DNA of 64,000 bases from Thysanoteuthis rhombus (GCA_963457665.1 OY735212.1:57285538-57349537), one strand, 5' to 3'. Numbered from the stretch's first letter, positions 34,790-46,630 are shown. Made by a program: numbers and translations. Notes: generated by a model not told the origin, from the letters alone.

Positions 34790-35150
34790 CAAAGTTGAGT
34801 GGGGACATTTATTTTTCACTTAAAAGGGATCAAAATCAAAGGGGAACTTTTTTTTCACTTAAAAGGGGTCAAGAACAAAGGGAATGTTTTATCCCTTTTT
34901 AGGAGTTGACATCAAGAGGGATTTTTTTGTCTGAGGGGATTGAAGTCAAGAGGAACTTTTTTTACACTTCAAGGGGTCAAAATCAGAGTGAGGGAACTTT
35001 TTTTTCACTTTCAGGGTTCAAAATCAAAGGAGGAACCTTTTTAACATTTAGAGATAAAAAATTGGGTGGGGGGCTTCTTTTCTCTTCAAGGGATCAAAAT
35101 CGAGGGGATACTTTTATTTTCATTTTTTTTTCTTTATGGGTCCAAAGCAA
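34790..35150 (+). repeat. Degenerate ~41-bp minisatellite, about nine units
   Basis: Repeating pattern of GGGGTCAAAATCAAAGGGG followed by AACTTTTTTTTCACTT, with indels. An open frame across it (34906-35214) is a by-product of the repeat. It leads straight into Helitron-like terminus 2. Confidence 0.7.
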
Positions 35151-35160
35151 GGGGAAGCAG

Positions 35161-35214
35161 TGTTGTCATATTTGCGGTTATTTTCCCCCAGGCAATACCA
35201 GGTATTATTGCTAG
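35161..35214 (+). mobile_element. Helitron-like 3' terminus 2
   Basis: TGTTGTCATATTTG, then CCCAGGCAATACCAGG, then TATTATTGCTAG followed by T. It sits directly after the degenerate 41-bp array, which may be the internal repeat region of the same element. Confidence 0.55.
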
Positions 35215-35219
35215 TAATA

Positions 35220-36228
35220 ACAATAAGTAATAAAACCTTACTTTTGCTCCCACTCTTTACTTCACTTATCTTTAGAACCACAGGATAGTTAGAAGTTAAT
35301 ATGTTTTGTCAAATGTGTTTAAGAAACTCCACAAACTTGATATTATTGAAGTTAAATCTAAAACGGGGCATGCTATTTTACATTTCAAAATCTCCCAAAC
35401 AACTTGATAATATAAATTAAAACATCACTTATTTTATTAGTATATTCTTTCTCTTATTTGGAAAGAGAAATGAGAGAAAGTGTAGTCACATTAAATACTA
35501 CACTCAGTGACTTGAATATTGAATTAGCCTTTTTATATTGAGTTAAATATTTCAAAAACCGCAGCCCATGATCATCAAGGTAGTGAAAAGTCATGTTCAT
35601 TTTTAGACACAAAAGAATCATAAAAAACTATCTGGACTCATGAAAACTCAATGAGTTTTGACAATTAAGATCATTCATCATCTTATATGCCTTTGCTCTT
35701 CCCTAACTCCACGTCTGTATCATCTCATTCTCTCCCGTCCAATCCTTATTTCATTTCATATTGTCAACTATTGATACCATCCAGATACATATCATTATCC
35801 AGATATTGATCATCAAATGAGCTGCAGATGTCACTTTAAAATGAAACTGAATGAAAACATGATTAAGTTAAACAGGAATTGTTAAGTGAAAGTGAAAGTA
35901 AAAAAGTTGAATAATGAAAGTGTTAACAAAATGACGAGGAGTTTATTTTTAGTGTTTGGCTTAGCTATTGACTGTGTTCAAGTGTAAAATTCAAACCTAT
36001 TAAAACACTTTAACTTGTTAATCATTATGGTTGAGTTCCACTCTGCACGAAATACCAGAGTTCATCTAATAACAACGTATAATAACAGGGAAAATGAAAG
36101 AGAAAAAGATGAATAAAAATGTAAAATATTGAGAATGTTCATACATTTGAATTTCTTTAAAAATACAGATTTAGGAAAGATTAGTGGATGGAACATGAAG
36201 AAAACTCAAAATAATAATTACATAAAAC
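35220..36228. other. Intron, nothing recognised
   Basis: Unassigned AT-rich sequence. Confidence 0.4.
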
Positions 36229-36229
36229 G

Positions 36230-36602
36230 AATCTGGTTAGTAAGTCAATAGAAACTATCATGTGACCATGGTTTTGGAAAAAAAGGGGTGATCAATGAAT
36301 GATTTACTTCTCTTGCCTTTAGTTGGGCAGCGATCACTAAAAACATTTGAATTTTTGAAAGACAAGAATGAACGCTGCTGGATATAAACTACAGGATCAA
36401 TTTAGCATAAACCTACGTTGCAAAAAGAACCCCAAATAATAAACCTATTTGGGATGGGGATTCAACAAAAAAAATGTCATTTTCTAGGAACAATAAAGAG
36501 TTCCAGCCCTCTAGTTTTATTGAAGCAGCCAGTCAGACCAACTTGAAGACTGAAGAAACCTATGGTTTAAGTTGACAGTTTCTGATATTGAGATAGTTCA
36601 TT
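36230..36602 (+). mobile_element. Family-B repeat copy
   Basis: AATCTGGTTAGTAAGTCAAT to GAAGAAACCTATGG and TTGACAGTTTCTGATATTG. Internal CTTTAGTTGGGCAGCGATCA. Confidence 0.76.
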
Positions 36603-37159
36603 CAAATGAAATTCATCAAAAATACAGATTTTGATTTGATTTGTACATACAATTGATCATGGAACAAAAAGAAAACTCAAGACTATTATATATAAAATAT
36701 AAACCAGGAAAAAAATAAAGTCAGTAAAGGATGAAAAAATTACAAAATTTAATTATATACATACATTGAAAAGAAATTGTTGGGTAACAAAGAACAGAAG
36801 GTGAATAGCAAGTCACCTGACCAATATTAAATCGTAAAAGCATCAGGATAATAAACATTATATTCATATCATCAGGTCATAGCATTCATATTCATACTTG
36901 ATTGGGCTGATAACCTCTTCAAGATGGATTGTCTTCTTTGCATGAAATATGCTTGTATTGATGAGTACTTCCTAAGTCTAGCTCAGACCAAAATACAAGA
37001 ACACATTTTTGAAGAACTCTGTAAGGATTGAACCTAGTTTCAATGGCTTGTAAGACCAGCTTGCAAACCCCTGTATCAAAATGAACATTTATTTGATTTG
37101 CTTGTTGTCCCTATTGAATGATTCATCATCAGTTCTCATTTTGAGGATTGAAATTTTGG

Positions 37160-37392
37160 GGCTTGTTGCTCGTTTTGGACCCAAATTTGGCTCTTCCCAA
37201 AAGGATACATTTTTGATGGACACCGATTGTGCAAGCTACTATGTCAAGACAGGTGGAATAATTTGAATATTAAAAAAAAAAAAAAATTGAAAACAAATAC
37301 AACATGCTGTGGAACATGTATAAAATAAAAAATATGTCCTTTGGGAAAGAGCCAAATTTGAGTCTGAAATTAGTAACAAGCACTGAGATTTG
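37160..37392. repeat. Imperfect inverted repeat around an A-run
   Basis: GCTTGTTGCTCG...CCAAATTTGGCTCTTCCC near 37160-37225 is mirrored by GGGAAAGAGCCAAATTTGAG at 37344-37363 and its flanks. A run of about 15 A lies between (37271-37285). Arms are roughly 65 bp with moderate identity. Confidence 0.6.
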
Positions 37393-37478
37393 CTCATAGA
37401 GCAACAAGAGCATCTCCAAAGTAAAAATAATGAAGGAGATGAATGTATCAAGACTGCCAAGACTTTTACCGTGACACA

Positions 37479-38010
37479 TCATCATCATCATCATCATCAT
37501 CAGCCTGTTAGTGTTCATGGTTGGACATATACCTTCCCCAAGATTTACCAGACCTCTGTATCATGGGCATCATACTTTCTGAATTTATCAAGCTTTTCAC
37601 GCCATCTTTGGTCAGGCCTCACACCTGATCTCTAGGGTTTCACGTGAGTTGCGATGTCCATTGGTTGACAGTCATTCTTGTTACATGTCTAGCCAATTGC
37701 GATTTTAGTTTTATAACAGTATCAATGATGTCTCCGCCTCCTGTCTTTTCTCTGATATACTCTGCTGTCTTATGATATCTCCATGTGAGGTTGAGCATGA
37801 TTCTTTCATGTGCATATTGCATGCTTCTCAGTTCAATCTTTTAGTTAGGTTCCATGTTTCAGCTCCATAGGGGTCTATCAAGAGGATGCATTTGTACAAT
37901 TCTTTTGAGGACTAGAGGGACTTTTTCCAATTCTTGAAAGTTGAGCCTGCTCTACCAAAAGCTTGCCAACCCAGTGTGATTCTTCACTTCTTTTCTTATT
38001 TTGAAAAAGT
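37479..38010 (-). pseudogene. RTE retrotransposon 3' fragment with (CAT)n tail
   Basis: On the minus strand: the LTWRYHKTAEYIREKTGGG and LKSQLARHVTRMTVNQWTS blocks, preceded by a degraded YGAETW region. The tail is eight CAT units (plus-strand view) at 37479-37502. Confidence 0.8.
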
Positions 38011-38014
38011 TCAT

Positions 38015-38540
38015 GTGTACAGGCCTCCCTGCATTTTGTCATAGCATGGCTCATATCATAGCATTGATGGATAGTATGATAATGTAACTCCAAGATAGCT
38101 AGATTTAGCTTCAAAATGGCAAAACTTTATCATACCTCTTTGCTGGTCAGTATTAGACCCCAGCATACGTTTTATAACAGTTGACATCCCTATCACTAAC
38201 CTTTTGAATATTCTCTCTTCCCTAGCGGAATTTTTTTATCACAATGCATAGATGTCACCACTACCACGGAAATAAAAAACAAGCTTTCAATGAAATTTGA
38301 ACTCATATTCACTATCCTTTGGTACCTCACCAATTAGGCAACAAAAGCTAAGCAGTAGATGTCATTCAAGTTTAATCATATGGCTACATTCTTCGCTATT
38401 GTATTTTTGCTCCTAACCATATTGTAACTCCTGGTAGTAACAGACAAAATAGTCCCAAGCGAGCCAAGCCCCTGAAGAAAAATACTGTCATTACTAATCT
38501 TTTGATTGGTCCTTCCCTTCGTCTTACCCAGTGGCTTTTT
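38015..38540. other. Intron, possible tRNA-like remnant only
   Basis: In reverse, TTGCCTAATTGGTGAGG and GAGTTCAAATT near 38300-38345 look tRNA-like; not firm. Confidence 0.3.
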
Positions 38541-38544
38541 AAAT

Positions 38545-38720
38545 TATCATAGCCTAACCCCCTCCAAAGACCTGACCGACCAACCTGTCAAGTGGGCTAC
38601 AGATTCTTCTCTCTTTGTTTGTGCCTCCAGACATACCTGGTCACATTTTGGGGGCTATTATCTTGAAAAGTGAAAAAAGAAAAGTTTTAAACAACTAGGC
38701 ACCATCTAAAAACATTTAAA
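38545..38720 (-). mobile_element. Family-A MITE, half copy
   Basis: Contains the complement of the GCCCACTTG, GACCAGG and GATGGTGCCTAG blocks and breaks off where a family-B fragment (38730-38880) begins. Confidence 0.7.
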
Positions 38721-38729
38721 GAAGTAACT

Positions 38730-38786
38730 GATTTTTAGCCCTTTAGCTCGACTAATGTCACCTGCAGTGTTGATACATACATATAT

Positions 38787-38817
<31 letters not shown>

Positions 38818-38880
38818 TAGACCAACTTGAAAACTGAAGAAAACTATATTGACAGTTTTGGATAATGCTTTCTAATTTAT
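38730..38880 (+). mobile_element. Family-B repeat, distal fragment with (CCAG)n expansion
   Basis: AGCCCTTTAGCTCGAC, GATACATACATATATAGC, then six or more CCAG units, then AACTGAAGAAAACTATATTG and TTTCTAATTTATA. Confidence 0.7.
38763..38818. repeat. (CCAG)n tetranucleotide repeat
   Basis: Seven or so units expanded from the CCAGCCAG motif of family B. Confidence 0.85.
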
Positions 38881-38884
38881 AAGA

Positions 38885-39830
38885 GAGAGGGAGAAAGAGA
38901 GAGAGAGAGCAACACATAAATGAACAAATTCATGCCTAGACACTGAAAAAAAATACAGGCCATCCATAAATATTCATCTTAATATATTTATATACATTTG
39001 TAGCTGTAGGAGTAAATATATCTAAAAATATACATGTAAACAAATCAAACAATGTATAGATTCCGATGCACATTTATAGATATTTCAAGATAAATGTTTC
39101 ACAGCAGGCAAACAGACCATCCTTACTTTGAAGATTGATTCACCACCATTTTCCCTCAATTTGACCTTGTGCCACACTAAAGTACTTGGACAATGTCTAC
39201 ATTTATAGATGTACTAGTAGGGAATCTTGGTGTTACTAGGGAAAAAGAGACCAAATTTGACATGAGTGAAGAAAGAATACTTGACTGTACACAGTAGTGT
39301 ATAGGATTCTTTGAAGCATGCTCCCATAATAGTTGCTAAATTTGCTTATAGAAATATATATATAGATACATCAACTATAATGGAACAGGGTGCATGAAAA
39401 AAAAAAACACAAAATTACCCAAGAGAGAATCCAGACTTGGTTTTCTTTATTCATGCGTAATTTTGTCATGCATTTTGAGCTCTGTGCCAAAATTGATCAA
39501 GACAAATCGAGAAATGACCATGATGTTTCAAGACAAACAAATTTTAGAGCTCATTACATATATATATATCTATTGGTATTCATAAAATACAAATGTTTAT
39601 GAATGTGTGTCTGAAAGTACGAATGTACACATACATCTTCCAAATAGTTTTTTTAGCTGAGACCAAGCTAATAAGATCTTTAATTACAGACATTGGTAGT
39701 TCCGAAAAAGTCTTATTATTATCAAACAAAAGAATGAAAAATGAGAGAGAAAAAAAGGGAAACGCATATTAAAGGATTAGTTTTATCTTTCCATTTGAAT
39801 CTATGTCTTGAGGCTAATCAAATAAAATCA
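38885..39830. other. Intron, nothing recognised
   Basis: Short GA and TA runs only. Confidence 0.4.
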
Positions 39831-39835
39831 AAATA

Positions 39836-40232
39836 CAGGTCTGGTTAGTCATTGAATAGACACTGTCACATGATCAAGATCTTTTTAACAGCATGCTGTG
39901 TTGGGAGTGATGAATTAATAAAGATGGATGATTGGTGAATAGGTTACTTCTCCTGTCTTTTGTTTGGGCTGTGGTCACTGAAGCGTCCAAATTTTTAAGA
40001 AATAGGTGAACATGAACTTACATTAGAGGTATGGGTGTCAAAAAACAAATAAAAATTTTTGTTGACATAATAAGAAGCAAATTTTTAGACATTAAGCCCT
40101 CTAGCAGTATTGCTATGGTCCATACCTGCTATACATACAAACATAACCAGCCGGCGAGCCAAGGCTAAATTGAAAGCTGAAGAAAACCTTGTTGGCAGTT
40201 GTGGTTGACGGTTTTTCGACAAGATATTAGTT
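39836..40232 (+). mobile_element. Family-B repeat copy
   Basis: AGGTCTGGTTAGTCATTGAA to CCTTGTTGGCAGTTGTGG, with ATAACCAGCCGGCGAGCC between. Confidence 0.76.
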
Positions 40233-40234
40233 TC

Positions 40235-41085
40235 TAAAAACAACTAAATTATGTTTTTGAAAGTTTTATCTTCCACTTGAATCTATCTTGAAGCTAATCA
40301 AATAGAATCAAAAAACAATTATTTTGTTTCTATGCGCAAGTAAAAAATCATATTTTGAAAAATGTTATTTATCAGTCTATCTTTCCAAAACAGCAATGAA
40401 TTTATGATTTCACGGTGCCCTGTAGAGTCATCGGTGAATGAATCCAAAATAGAGTTGCCATCATCACAAGTTTGAGGATTTTTGAAGTACACTTAAGACA
40501 GGGTCACTTTACCACAAGAACTTCTTTCATTGAGTAAATCTCCCAAAAGTTACCAATACCAATTCAAATTTCAATAAAATTTCTATTTTTGCTGTATCAA
40601 TATTGAAGTAAGGTATTTCATTCCAGCTGACTTATGTTCATTGATGAAGTTTCATTCTAGAATTTGATTAGTTTGATAATTAAATTGAAATCTTTCCAGA
40701 GGATAATTCTGTCTTCTTCACAATAGCATAACCCTAGCCCCACCACATCTGTAACAAATTCTTTGTTTAATTCATAAAAATTTTCCGTTGCTTTGATATT
40801 CAAGCATAAGCTCCTTTGCCCAAAATAGCTTTGAAATATTTTAACCTTCCACTTAACACATTGGCAGCAATCGTCAGGATTTCCCAAAATGTACAGTGGA
40901 TGAAGCATTTTGACTATAACAACCAAGTCAAGACAGATTAATCGATACTAATAATCAGGAAGAGTTTGTTTGTCTATCTAAATAGATGGCCAAACACCTT
41001 GATGTAGAGCTACTAAAATTGGACTGGGGGAGGGTTGATATCAAAAGTTATAATGAAATCAAATAACTTTGTAGGCAGCATCTTG
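40235..41085. other. Intron, nothing recognised
   Basis: The minus-strand frame at 40657-40926 has six cysteines but no known spacing and no matching splice phases. Confidence 0.4.
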
Positions 41086-41089
41086 AAGT

Positions 41090-41290
41090 GTTTTTCTGCT
41101 TTTCCAAAAAATGGTTTTTGGGGTCACTATGGTCATTTTGGACCAACAATGTCCTTGTGCTGGTATTCATTTAGGTAATGTTAGATTAAACATCTATTTT
41201 TCTTTTTAGATAAATTTAGATATTTTTTTAGATGATTAGTCCTAGTACTTGTGCAATGCTTCATTTAATGCAAAGTATGGATATCAAATC
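41090..41290 (-). mobile_element. Family-A MITE, half copy
   Basis: TATGGTCATTTTGGACCAAC, then the decayed AGATAAA units, then AGTCCTAGTACTTG and the end TTCATTTAATGCAA. It lacks the GTAGCCC half. Confidence 0.68.
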
Positions 41291-41294
41291 TCAT

Positions 41295-41955
41295 TTTAAT
41301 CTAAAAGGATCTTTAATCTGAAAGATCTAAGTGTACAAATACCATTTAATTTTGAAGTGCGGATATATTCATATGTAGAACATGTAATGAAGTTTATACC
41401 ATTAGTAAGTGAAACCTTAACTATCTGATAGGTATAGCTAATCTTCCTTGGGTTAGCAGATACCTGTAGAACATTTTTTCCAAAGGTGTTAATGAATGAG
41501 TGCAAGGATATCTCCATTAATAATAGGGAGGAGTTGGACAAATAGTTTGATGTAAAGCTGACTAAGGGAAAGTTTTCTTATAAAAAAATCATGATTAGAT
41601 TGATTCTCACAAGAAGGAAAAAAGTCGAGCTTTATTTTCACAGCCATCAGAATAATTTTATGAGGTTACTCTAAAAACAAACACTATTCACACTCACAAC
41701 CAATGTCATTGAAAATGAATGTTGCCGACATGAATAATGAGAATAACAAATTCTTTATTGAAAAATCAAAATCAGCTAAAGATGAATTCAGAATCTTTGT
41801 ATAATAACATCATGATCTTTCATATTAAACTTTTATATATATTAGTATGTTATTTAAGGCAGTTCAGCATTGTTTGGAACATTGACTTTTTTTGATAATG
41901 GGAAGGCTAGAATCAATTATCTTTCAGCTATTTTGGTGTTTATCTTCTTACAATG
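41295..41955. other. Intron, nothing recognised
   Basis: Unassigned sequence. Confidence 0.4.
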
Positions 41956-41959
41956 ATTC

Positions 41960-42060
41960 AACAAATGTCTGTCTGTCCGTCATCCTAAAACTCAAGAACA
42001 GTCAGAGCTATGGCCACCAAATCTTCTGTGATTAGTAGGGGAGTTTGATTTACAAAGTTT
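41960..42060 (-). repeat. Possible dispersed element with TCTGTCTGTCCGTC motif
   Basis: TGTCTGTCTGTCCGTCATCC and CTCAAGAACAGTCAGAGCTA are typical of repeat ends that carry a GACAGACA motif on the other strand. Tentative. Confidence 0.3.
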
Positions 42061-42189
42061 ATGATAAATTGATCCCTTATTTCATGTCTGGCAACATTCA
42101 CACTCACCTAAAAATTTAACATCTTTCCATATGTCTGTCTATCCATACTTACTGGACCAAGGACAATTTTTTAAAAATTTGCAAAAATT

Positions 42190-42905
42190 CTTGGAGTTTT
42201 CAAGACTATCCATATCGATTGACCTTGAAAAGCCCCTCAACTTAATGGAAATCCTTAAAGGCATCAATGCAATCAAACAATGTCCATTTATCAGACTACA
42301 TAAAGACTTGGAGTGCTTCCATCTCAAAAAAAATGTAAAACAAGGCAACACTAGCAGACCCCGAACAAATAAAAGAATCAGAATTGGTGGTGAATACTTG
42401 TAGCCTCAGATTTGCAGATGTCATCATTTTCTTTGCTAATGAACTCCAGAAAATGTTGAACAAACTGAATGAAGAAAGCAAGAAAGTTGGTCGTCACATG
42501 AACTTCAGTATAACCAATATCTAACAAATATGTTCAAGTCAAAGACACAACAATCAAAATTAAAAATGCAGAAATCAAGATAGTAGACCATTACATCTAC
42601 CTGGGGCAACAAATTTCCATGAAAACGCATTATTTTAGAGAAAAAACGAGAGTCAGAGATATAGACTCCATCAGAATACTTCAATGGCAATAGGGCAGGC
42701 CATATAGTAAAAGTGTCAGACACCTAGTGGGCAACACAAATCACATTGCGGATCCCCCAGAGATCATATATGAGATAGTTGCTGGCTCAAGATAAGATGG
42801 TGTGATGATTTAAACAACATTGGCTCCATGACAACAACAACTAAGAGATCTGGTGAATCTTGGGAAAGGTCTACATCCAATGATGGACATTGAAATGATG
42901 ATGAT
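42190..42905 (+). pseudogene. RTE retrotransposon fragment, motif A to tail
   Basis: Starts at ISIDLEKPLNLMEILKGINA (decayed motif A), passes VKQGNTSRP (motif B) and LRFADVIIFFANELQ (motif C, FADD changed to FADV), then KKVGRHMNFSITN, and reaches a decayed C-terminus and a short ATG tail. The block between YLGQQI and TRVRD is deleted. Confidence 0.75.
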
Positions 42906-43239
42906 ATTCATCAGTTTTGTATAACTTTATTCAGCAACAACAAACACAACTCTGTATCCACTTTTTTCTTTATTAAATCCTATTTTATACATTTGTTCTA
43001 CTTTAATCTTGGTTCTATTGCATTTTCATTTATTGGATAAAGTATTGCAAATCATTATCATTAATTTTATGCAACTTTTTGCCATAAAAAGCAACAGCAA
43101 TGGAGATGAAAGTCAAAAAATTGATTATGATGATTCAATATAGATTCAATTTTTTACTTTCAAAAAGTTGCAAAAATAATCCTTATACTGTCTAGAAAAA
43201 AGTTTTGTTTTATCAAAAATCTATCCAAGATAGGTTTTC

Positions 43240-43373
43240 AAGATGGCCATTCAATTTACAATGTACATTTTTATTAAATTGATCCTTAGTTTTAATTGAT
43301 CACTCAAAACACTAGGTGCTGCCAAAGGATGTTGTACACATAGGGTTTTCTATTCAAGGACTAACCAGATATA
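43240..43373 (-). mobile_element. Family-B repeat, proximal fragment
   Basis: Contains AAATTGATCCTTAG, GGTGCTGCCAAAGGATGTTG and TCAAGGACTAACCAGATAT. The distal half is missing. Confidence 0.6.
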
Positions 43374-43679
43374 CTGACTGGTTATAATGGAACAATGGTA
43401 TCAGTCCCATCTTTCATGGAATATAGAATAGACTCAATAAGACAGGTTTCCTCCCAGGACACTCAACCAAACACTTCTGAGCACATGCTATCTGAATTTC
43501 TATCCATAAAAAGGCTTGCACTCATTCATTAACATTTTACTGGCACCAACTACCCTGAGGGAGATTAGCTATGCAGAACCTATCACTTAGTTAAGGTTTC
43601 ACTAGTAATATCTCGTTTTACTAATGGTATTGATTTCATTACATATTCTAACCACAAGTATATCTGCACTTAGATGGAA

Positions 43680-43998
43680 TAATATCTGCATCTTGCATAA
43701 ATGAATCACCGTAGCCCAGGCATTTAACAGAACTAATCATCTAAAAAAAAAAAAAGATTTGGGCATTGTTGGTTTAAAAATGACCATAGAGACCCAAAGA
43801 AGCATTTTTTTGAGAAAAAAACAAAGAAAAAGGTTTTCTGAATATGCTATTGCTGTACTCAAGCAAATTTTCAAAAATTGTGACCATCAGCGCCAGGAGA
43901 CACACAAACATACAAACAGACAAGTAAAGAGAGATGAATCTCTAGCCAAATTAGCTGGTTGGTCGGGCATTTGTGGGTCTATGGTAATTCATTATATT
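43680..43998 (+). mobile_element. Family-A MITE copy with the internal AT-rich units deleted
   Basis: Starts GCATAAATGAATCACCGTAG and ends TGGTAATTCATTA. Between AACTAATCATCTAAAA and GATTTGGGCATTGTTGG the usual AGATCTTTTATCT units are missing. Confidence 0.76.
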
Positions 43999-44214
43999 TC
44001 TCAATCTAACTGATTATTTGGATTTCAGTCAAGGTAGGCAATTGACAGCTCTCAGTTGCCATTTCCTGGTCACTATGGTAATTGTGGGAGAGTGGTTTGC
44101 CAAATTGCTCATTCAGTCACACATCTCCATCAATGATCGTGGAATGCCCATAAGGAAGCAATTTGTAAACTTATGATATGACAGGGTGCAAGGAGAATTG
44201 GATTCATGCTTTTT

Positions 44215-44305
44215 TCCCAAGAGCCTTAGTGCGGAGTGATCATGAACAACCTCAGCTGGAATTCAAACTTGGTTGCCAGATTCTTTTTCCCATACCAATA
44301 ACCAT
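44215..44305 (-). repeat. tRNA-like (possible SINE head)
   Basis: The reverse complement has TAATGGTTATTGGTATGG and CAAGTTTGAATTCC at tRNA-like spacing. Tentative. Confidence 0.3.
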
Positions 44306-44404
44306 TACAAAACTAAACACCTCCGCTGAATGGCTAATTCAATGTAACACACCTGCCTCATCAGATTTGATGTAGACAGTCTCAGAATGAAAAGCCTGGC
44401 TTCA

Positions 44405-44927
44405 AGTATCATCATCACCATCATCATCAGTCTTTCAACGTCCATTGTTAGACATTGACCTTCCCCGCCAGACCTCTTTATCATGGACATTGCAGAGCCA
44501 ATACTTTCTGAACTTATTTAGTTAGTCTCTCCATCTTGTATTATGCCAGCCCCGATTACACATGTGATCTCTGGGGATCGATGTTGCGAGTTGTGATGTC
44601 CATCGGTTGTCTACCATTCTTGCAACATGACCTGCCCATTGCCATTTGAGTTTTTTAATGGATTCTATGATGTTTCAAATTCCTGTTTTCTTCCTGATAT
44701 ATTGTGCTGTCTTGTTATCTTTCCATATGAGGTTGAGTATATTTCATTCTTTCTGGCATTAAAGGAATAACCAATGCTTCAGTGAACTTTCTATTTGTTG
44801 CTATGCCCATGAGTGTGCGTGAGGTTGAGCATGATTCTTTCATGTGCATGTTACATACTTCTCAGTTTGTAAGTCAGTCTCTTGGTTAGGTTCCATGTTT
44901 CAGCTCCATAGGTGACTATCTGGCTAG
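44405..44927 (-). pseudogene. RTE retrotransposon 3' fragment interrupted by an 82-bp insert
   Basis: The minus strand shows a CAT-rich tail at 44408-44430, the LKWQWAGHVARM-like block near 44610-44660, the KTAQYIRKKTG-like block near 44680-44720, then an unrelated 82-bp stretch, then the MKESCST and YGAETW-like blocks. The insert is flanked by direct copies of TGAGGTTGAG. Confidence 0.75.
44738..44819. mobile_element. 82-bp insert with 10-bp target duplication inside an RTE copy
   Basis: TGAGGTTGAG occurs at 44728-44737 and again at 44820-44829. Removing one copy plus the 82 bp restores the RTE sequence seen in the other copies. I recognise nothing in the insert itself. Confidence 0.5.
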
Positions 44928-44929
44928 TT

Positions 44930-45380
44930 GACAGGCTATTTATGCATCATGAGTACAATTTGCCTCAAGTGGGCTGGAAATTTCCACACTTACTCCCTAT
45001 TATGTCTAGAAAAAAATTCCTCTCCTTATTGGGTTTTTAGTAGGGGGGATTCAGTTTGCGATGTAAGTTTCTATTAAACTGACCCCTTTGTTTATCTCTG
45101 CTTGTTTTCTAAGAATTAAAACATCAAAAAAAAACTTTTTCTTTTTTTTTTTAAATTTACACCTAAATAGGTTTTTAGAAGAGGGTTTGATTTGCAATGT
45201 AAGTTTATGCTAAATTGGTTTCTTATGTTCTGTTTTGTAGCATTCACACCTTTTTTATCCATGTTTTTATAGATATAAAAAAAAGTGAATGTTTAAATTT
45301 TCACCCCTTGGTGGCCTGTGCTCATGATACTTACATAGCCAGCCAGCCAGCCAGACCAGATTAGAACCTGGAGAAACCTG
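44930..45380. mobile_element. Nested family-B fragments (two minus, one plus)
   Basis: 44930-45125 and 45125-45258 are two consecutive minus-oriented pieces covering the same GTTTTTAG and GCAATGTAAGTTTATGCTAA part of the family. 45260-45380 is a plus-oriented distal piece ending in CCAGCCAGCCAGCCAGACC and GGAGAAACCTGTTA. Confidence 0.65.
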
Positions 45381-45689
45381 TTATCTAACATCCAGATAAA
45401 CTGCACCAAAAACTTGATTTATCATTTTCTTTTGTCAAACAAGTCTTTTCAAATTCCTGCAGCTTTAAAGAATGAGCAATTCATGAAAGATTTGTAATCG
45501 CAGTCAATAACTGAACAACCCTAGCATTAAAATTTGAAGACATTTAAAAAATTTTATCAAAGAATAAATATGGTCAGAATAAATTCTTTTTATGATATCA
45601 CTGGTATTTGCCAGTGGGAAACATCTAAAATATAATTTTTTAAAAGACATCTAGAAGCATCTAGGGTCTGGATAATCTATATGTTATTA

Positions 45690-45830
45690 ATTAACCCGTC
45701 AATAAAAGGTCCAAAAAACATTTGCTCCAAAAATAACATTTTTTTAGAGAAGGATGATTAGAGTACTGAGGCCCATTTTCAAGTCTGTAGTCAAAATGGT
45801 ATGGCCAGGACCCCTGGAACAATCAAACAC
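45690..45830 (+). mobile_element. Possible degraded family-A fragment
   Basis: The TTTTCAAGTCTGTAGTC and ATGGTATGGCCAGGACCCC stretches resemble the family-A block before the distal end. Similarity is limited. Confidence 0.35.
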
Positions 45831-45834
45831 GTGT

Positions 45835-46628
45835 ACAAATAAGAAAGGATTGAACCCTTCACCACCTTTGGTGGTTGTTCAACTATTTTATCACATTCAC
45901 ATTTTATACAAAGCAACTTAGGTTAAAAAATGATTATGATGTAAGTTGTAACAAAATCACTTCAGTAGACGATAACATAATTCGGCCTTTGGAACTACAA
46001 GAAATATACAGAATGACCTCAGATCTACACACCATCACACTATCGACAAATAATGTAAGTGCAACATCCGTCCAGATAAAATCATTCCACAGCACTCTGT
46101 ATGTAGTACAACCAGAGATCACAGCAAGAAGCTGCAAATAAAAGCAGGCACCAGAATTAGAAAGCACTTCTTCTCAAAGAGATCAGCTCCTAATAGGAAC
46201 AAACATATTCAAATGAAATCCTGCAAAAGTTCTTATGAACTGAATTTTTGAGTATGAATTTTCAAACTAAATATTAAAAGATGGAGGGACTTCATAGGTT
46301 GACTTCACTGACCTAAAGCTGTCCTAGTTGAGATACAATAACTCTTTCAATCAAATGATTGTATAAATTACTGAAATTTTTCAATACATTTCTCCAGTGA
46401 AATTATTAGCTAGGCATTTACATTATACATATAATAGCCCTACTCTGTCAGTAACATTTGCATTAATTTCTGATTACTGACATTCTCTTTTTTTCCTTGT
46501 CTTCAATCTACAGCATACAGATGGACTGCCAAAACTTGCTAAAATAGATTTTAGGCCCAAATTACAAAATTCAATACTTAATCAGCAATGTTTCCCTGCT
46601 GCCAGAAATATTTAGTTTGGTTGAGGAG

Positions 46629-46630
<2 letters not shown>
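45835..46630. other. Intron, nothing recognised
   Basis: Frames at 45875-46141 and 45934-46167 are unassigned. Confidence 0.4.

Noticed and set aside
34906-35214. 102-codon frame with internal ~14-residue repeats
   Set aside because: Period follows the degenerate 41-bp array; indels break the period and no splice or start context supports a gene.
40657-40926. Cysteine-containing minus-strand frame as an alternative exon
   Set aside because: Cysteine spacing does not fit the domain, and exons A, B and C already join in phase without it.
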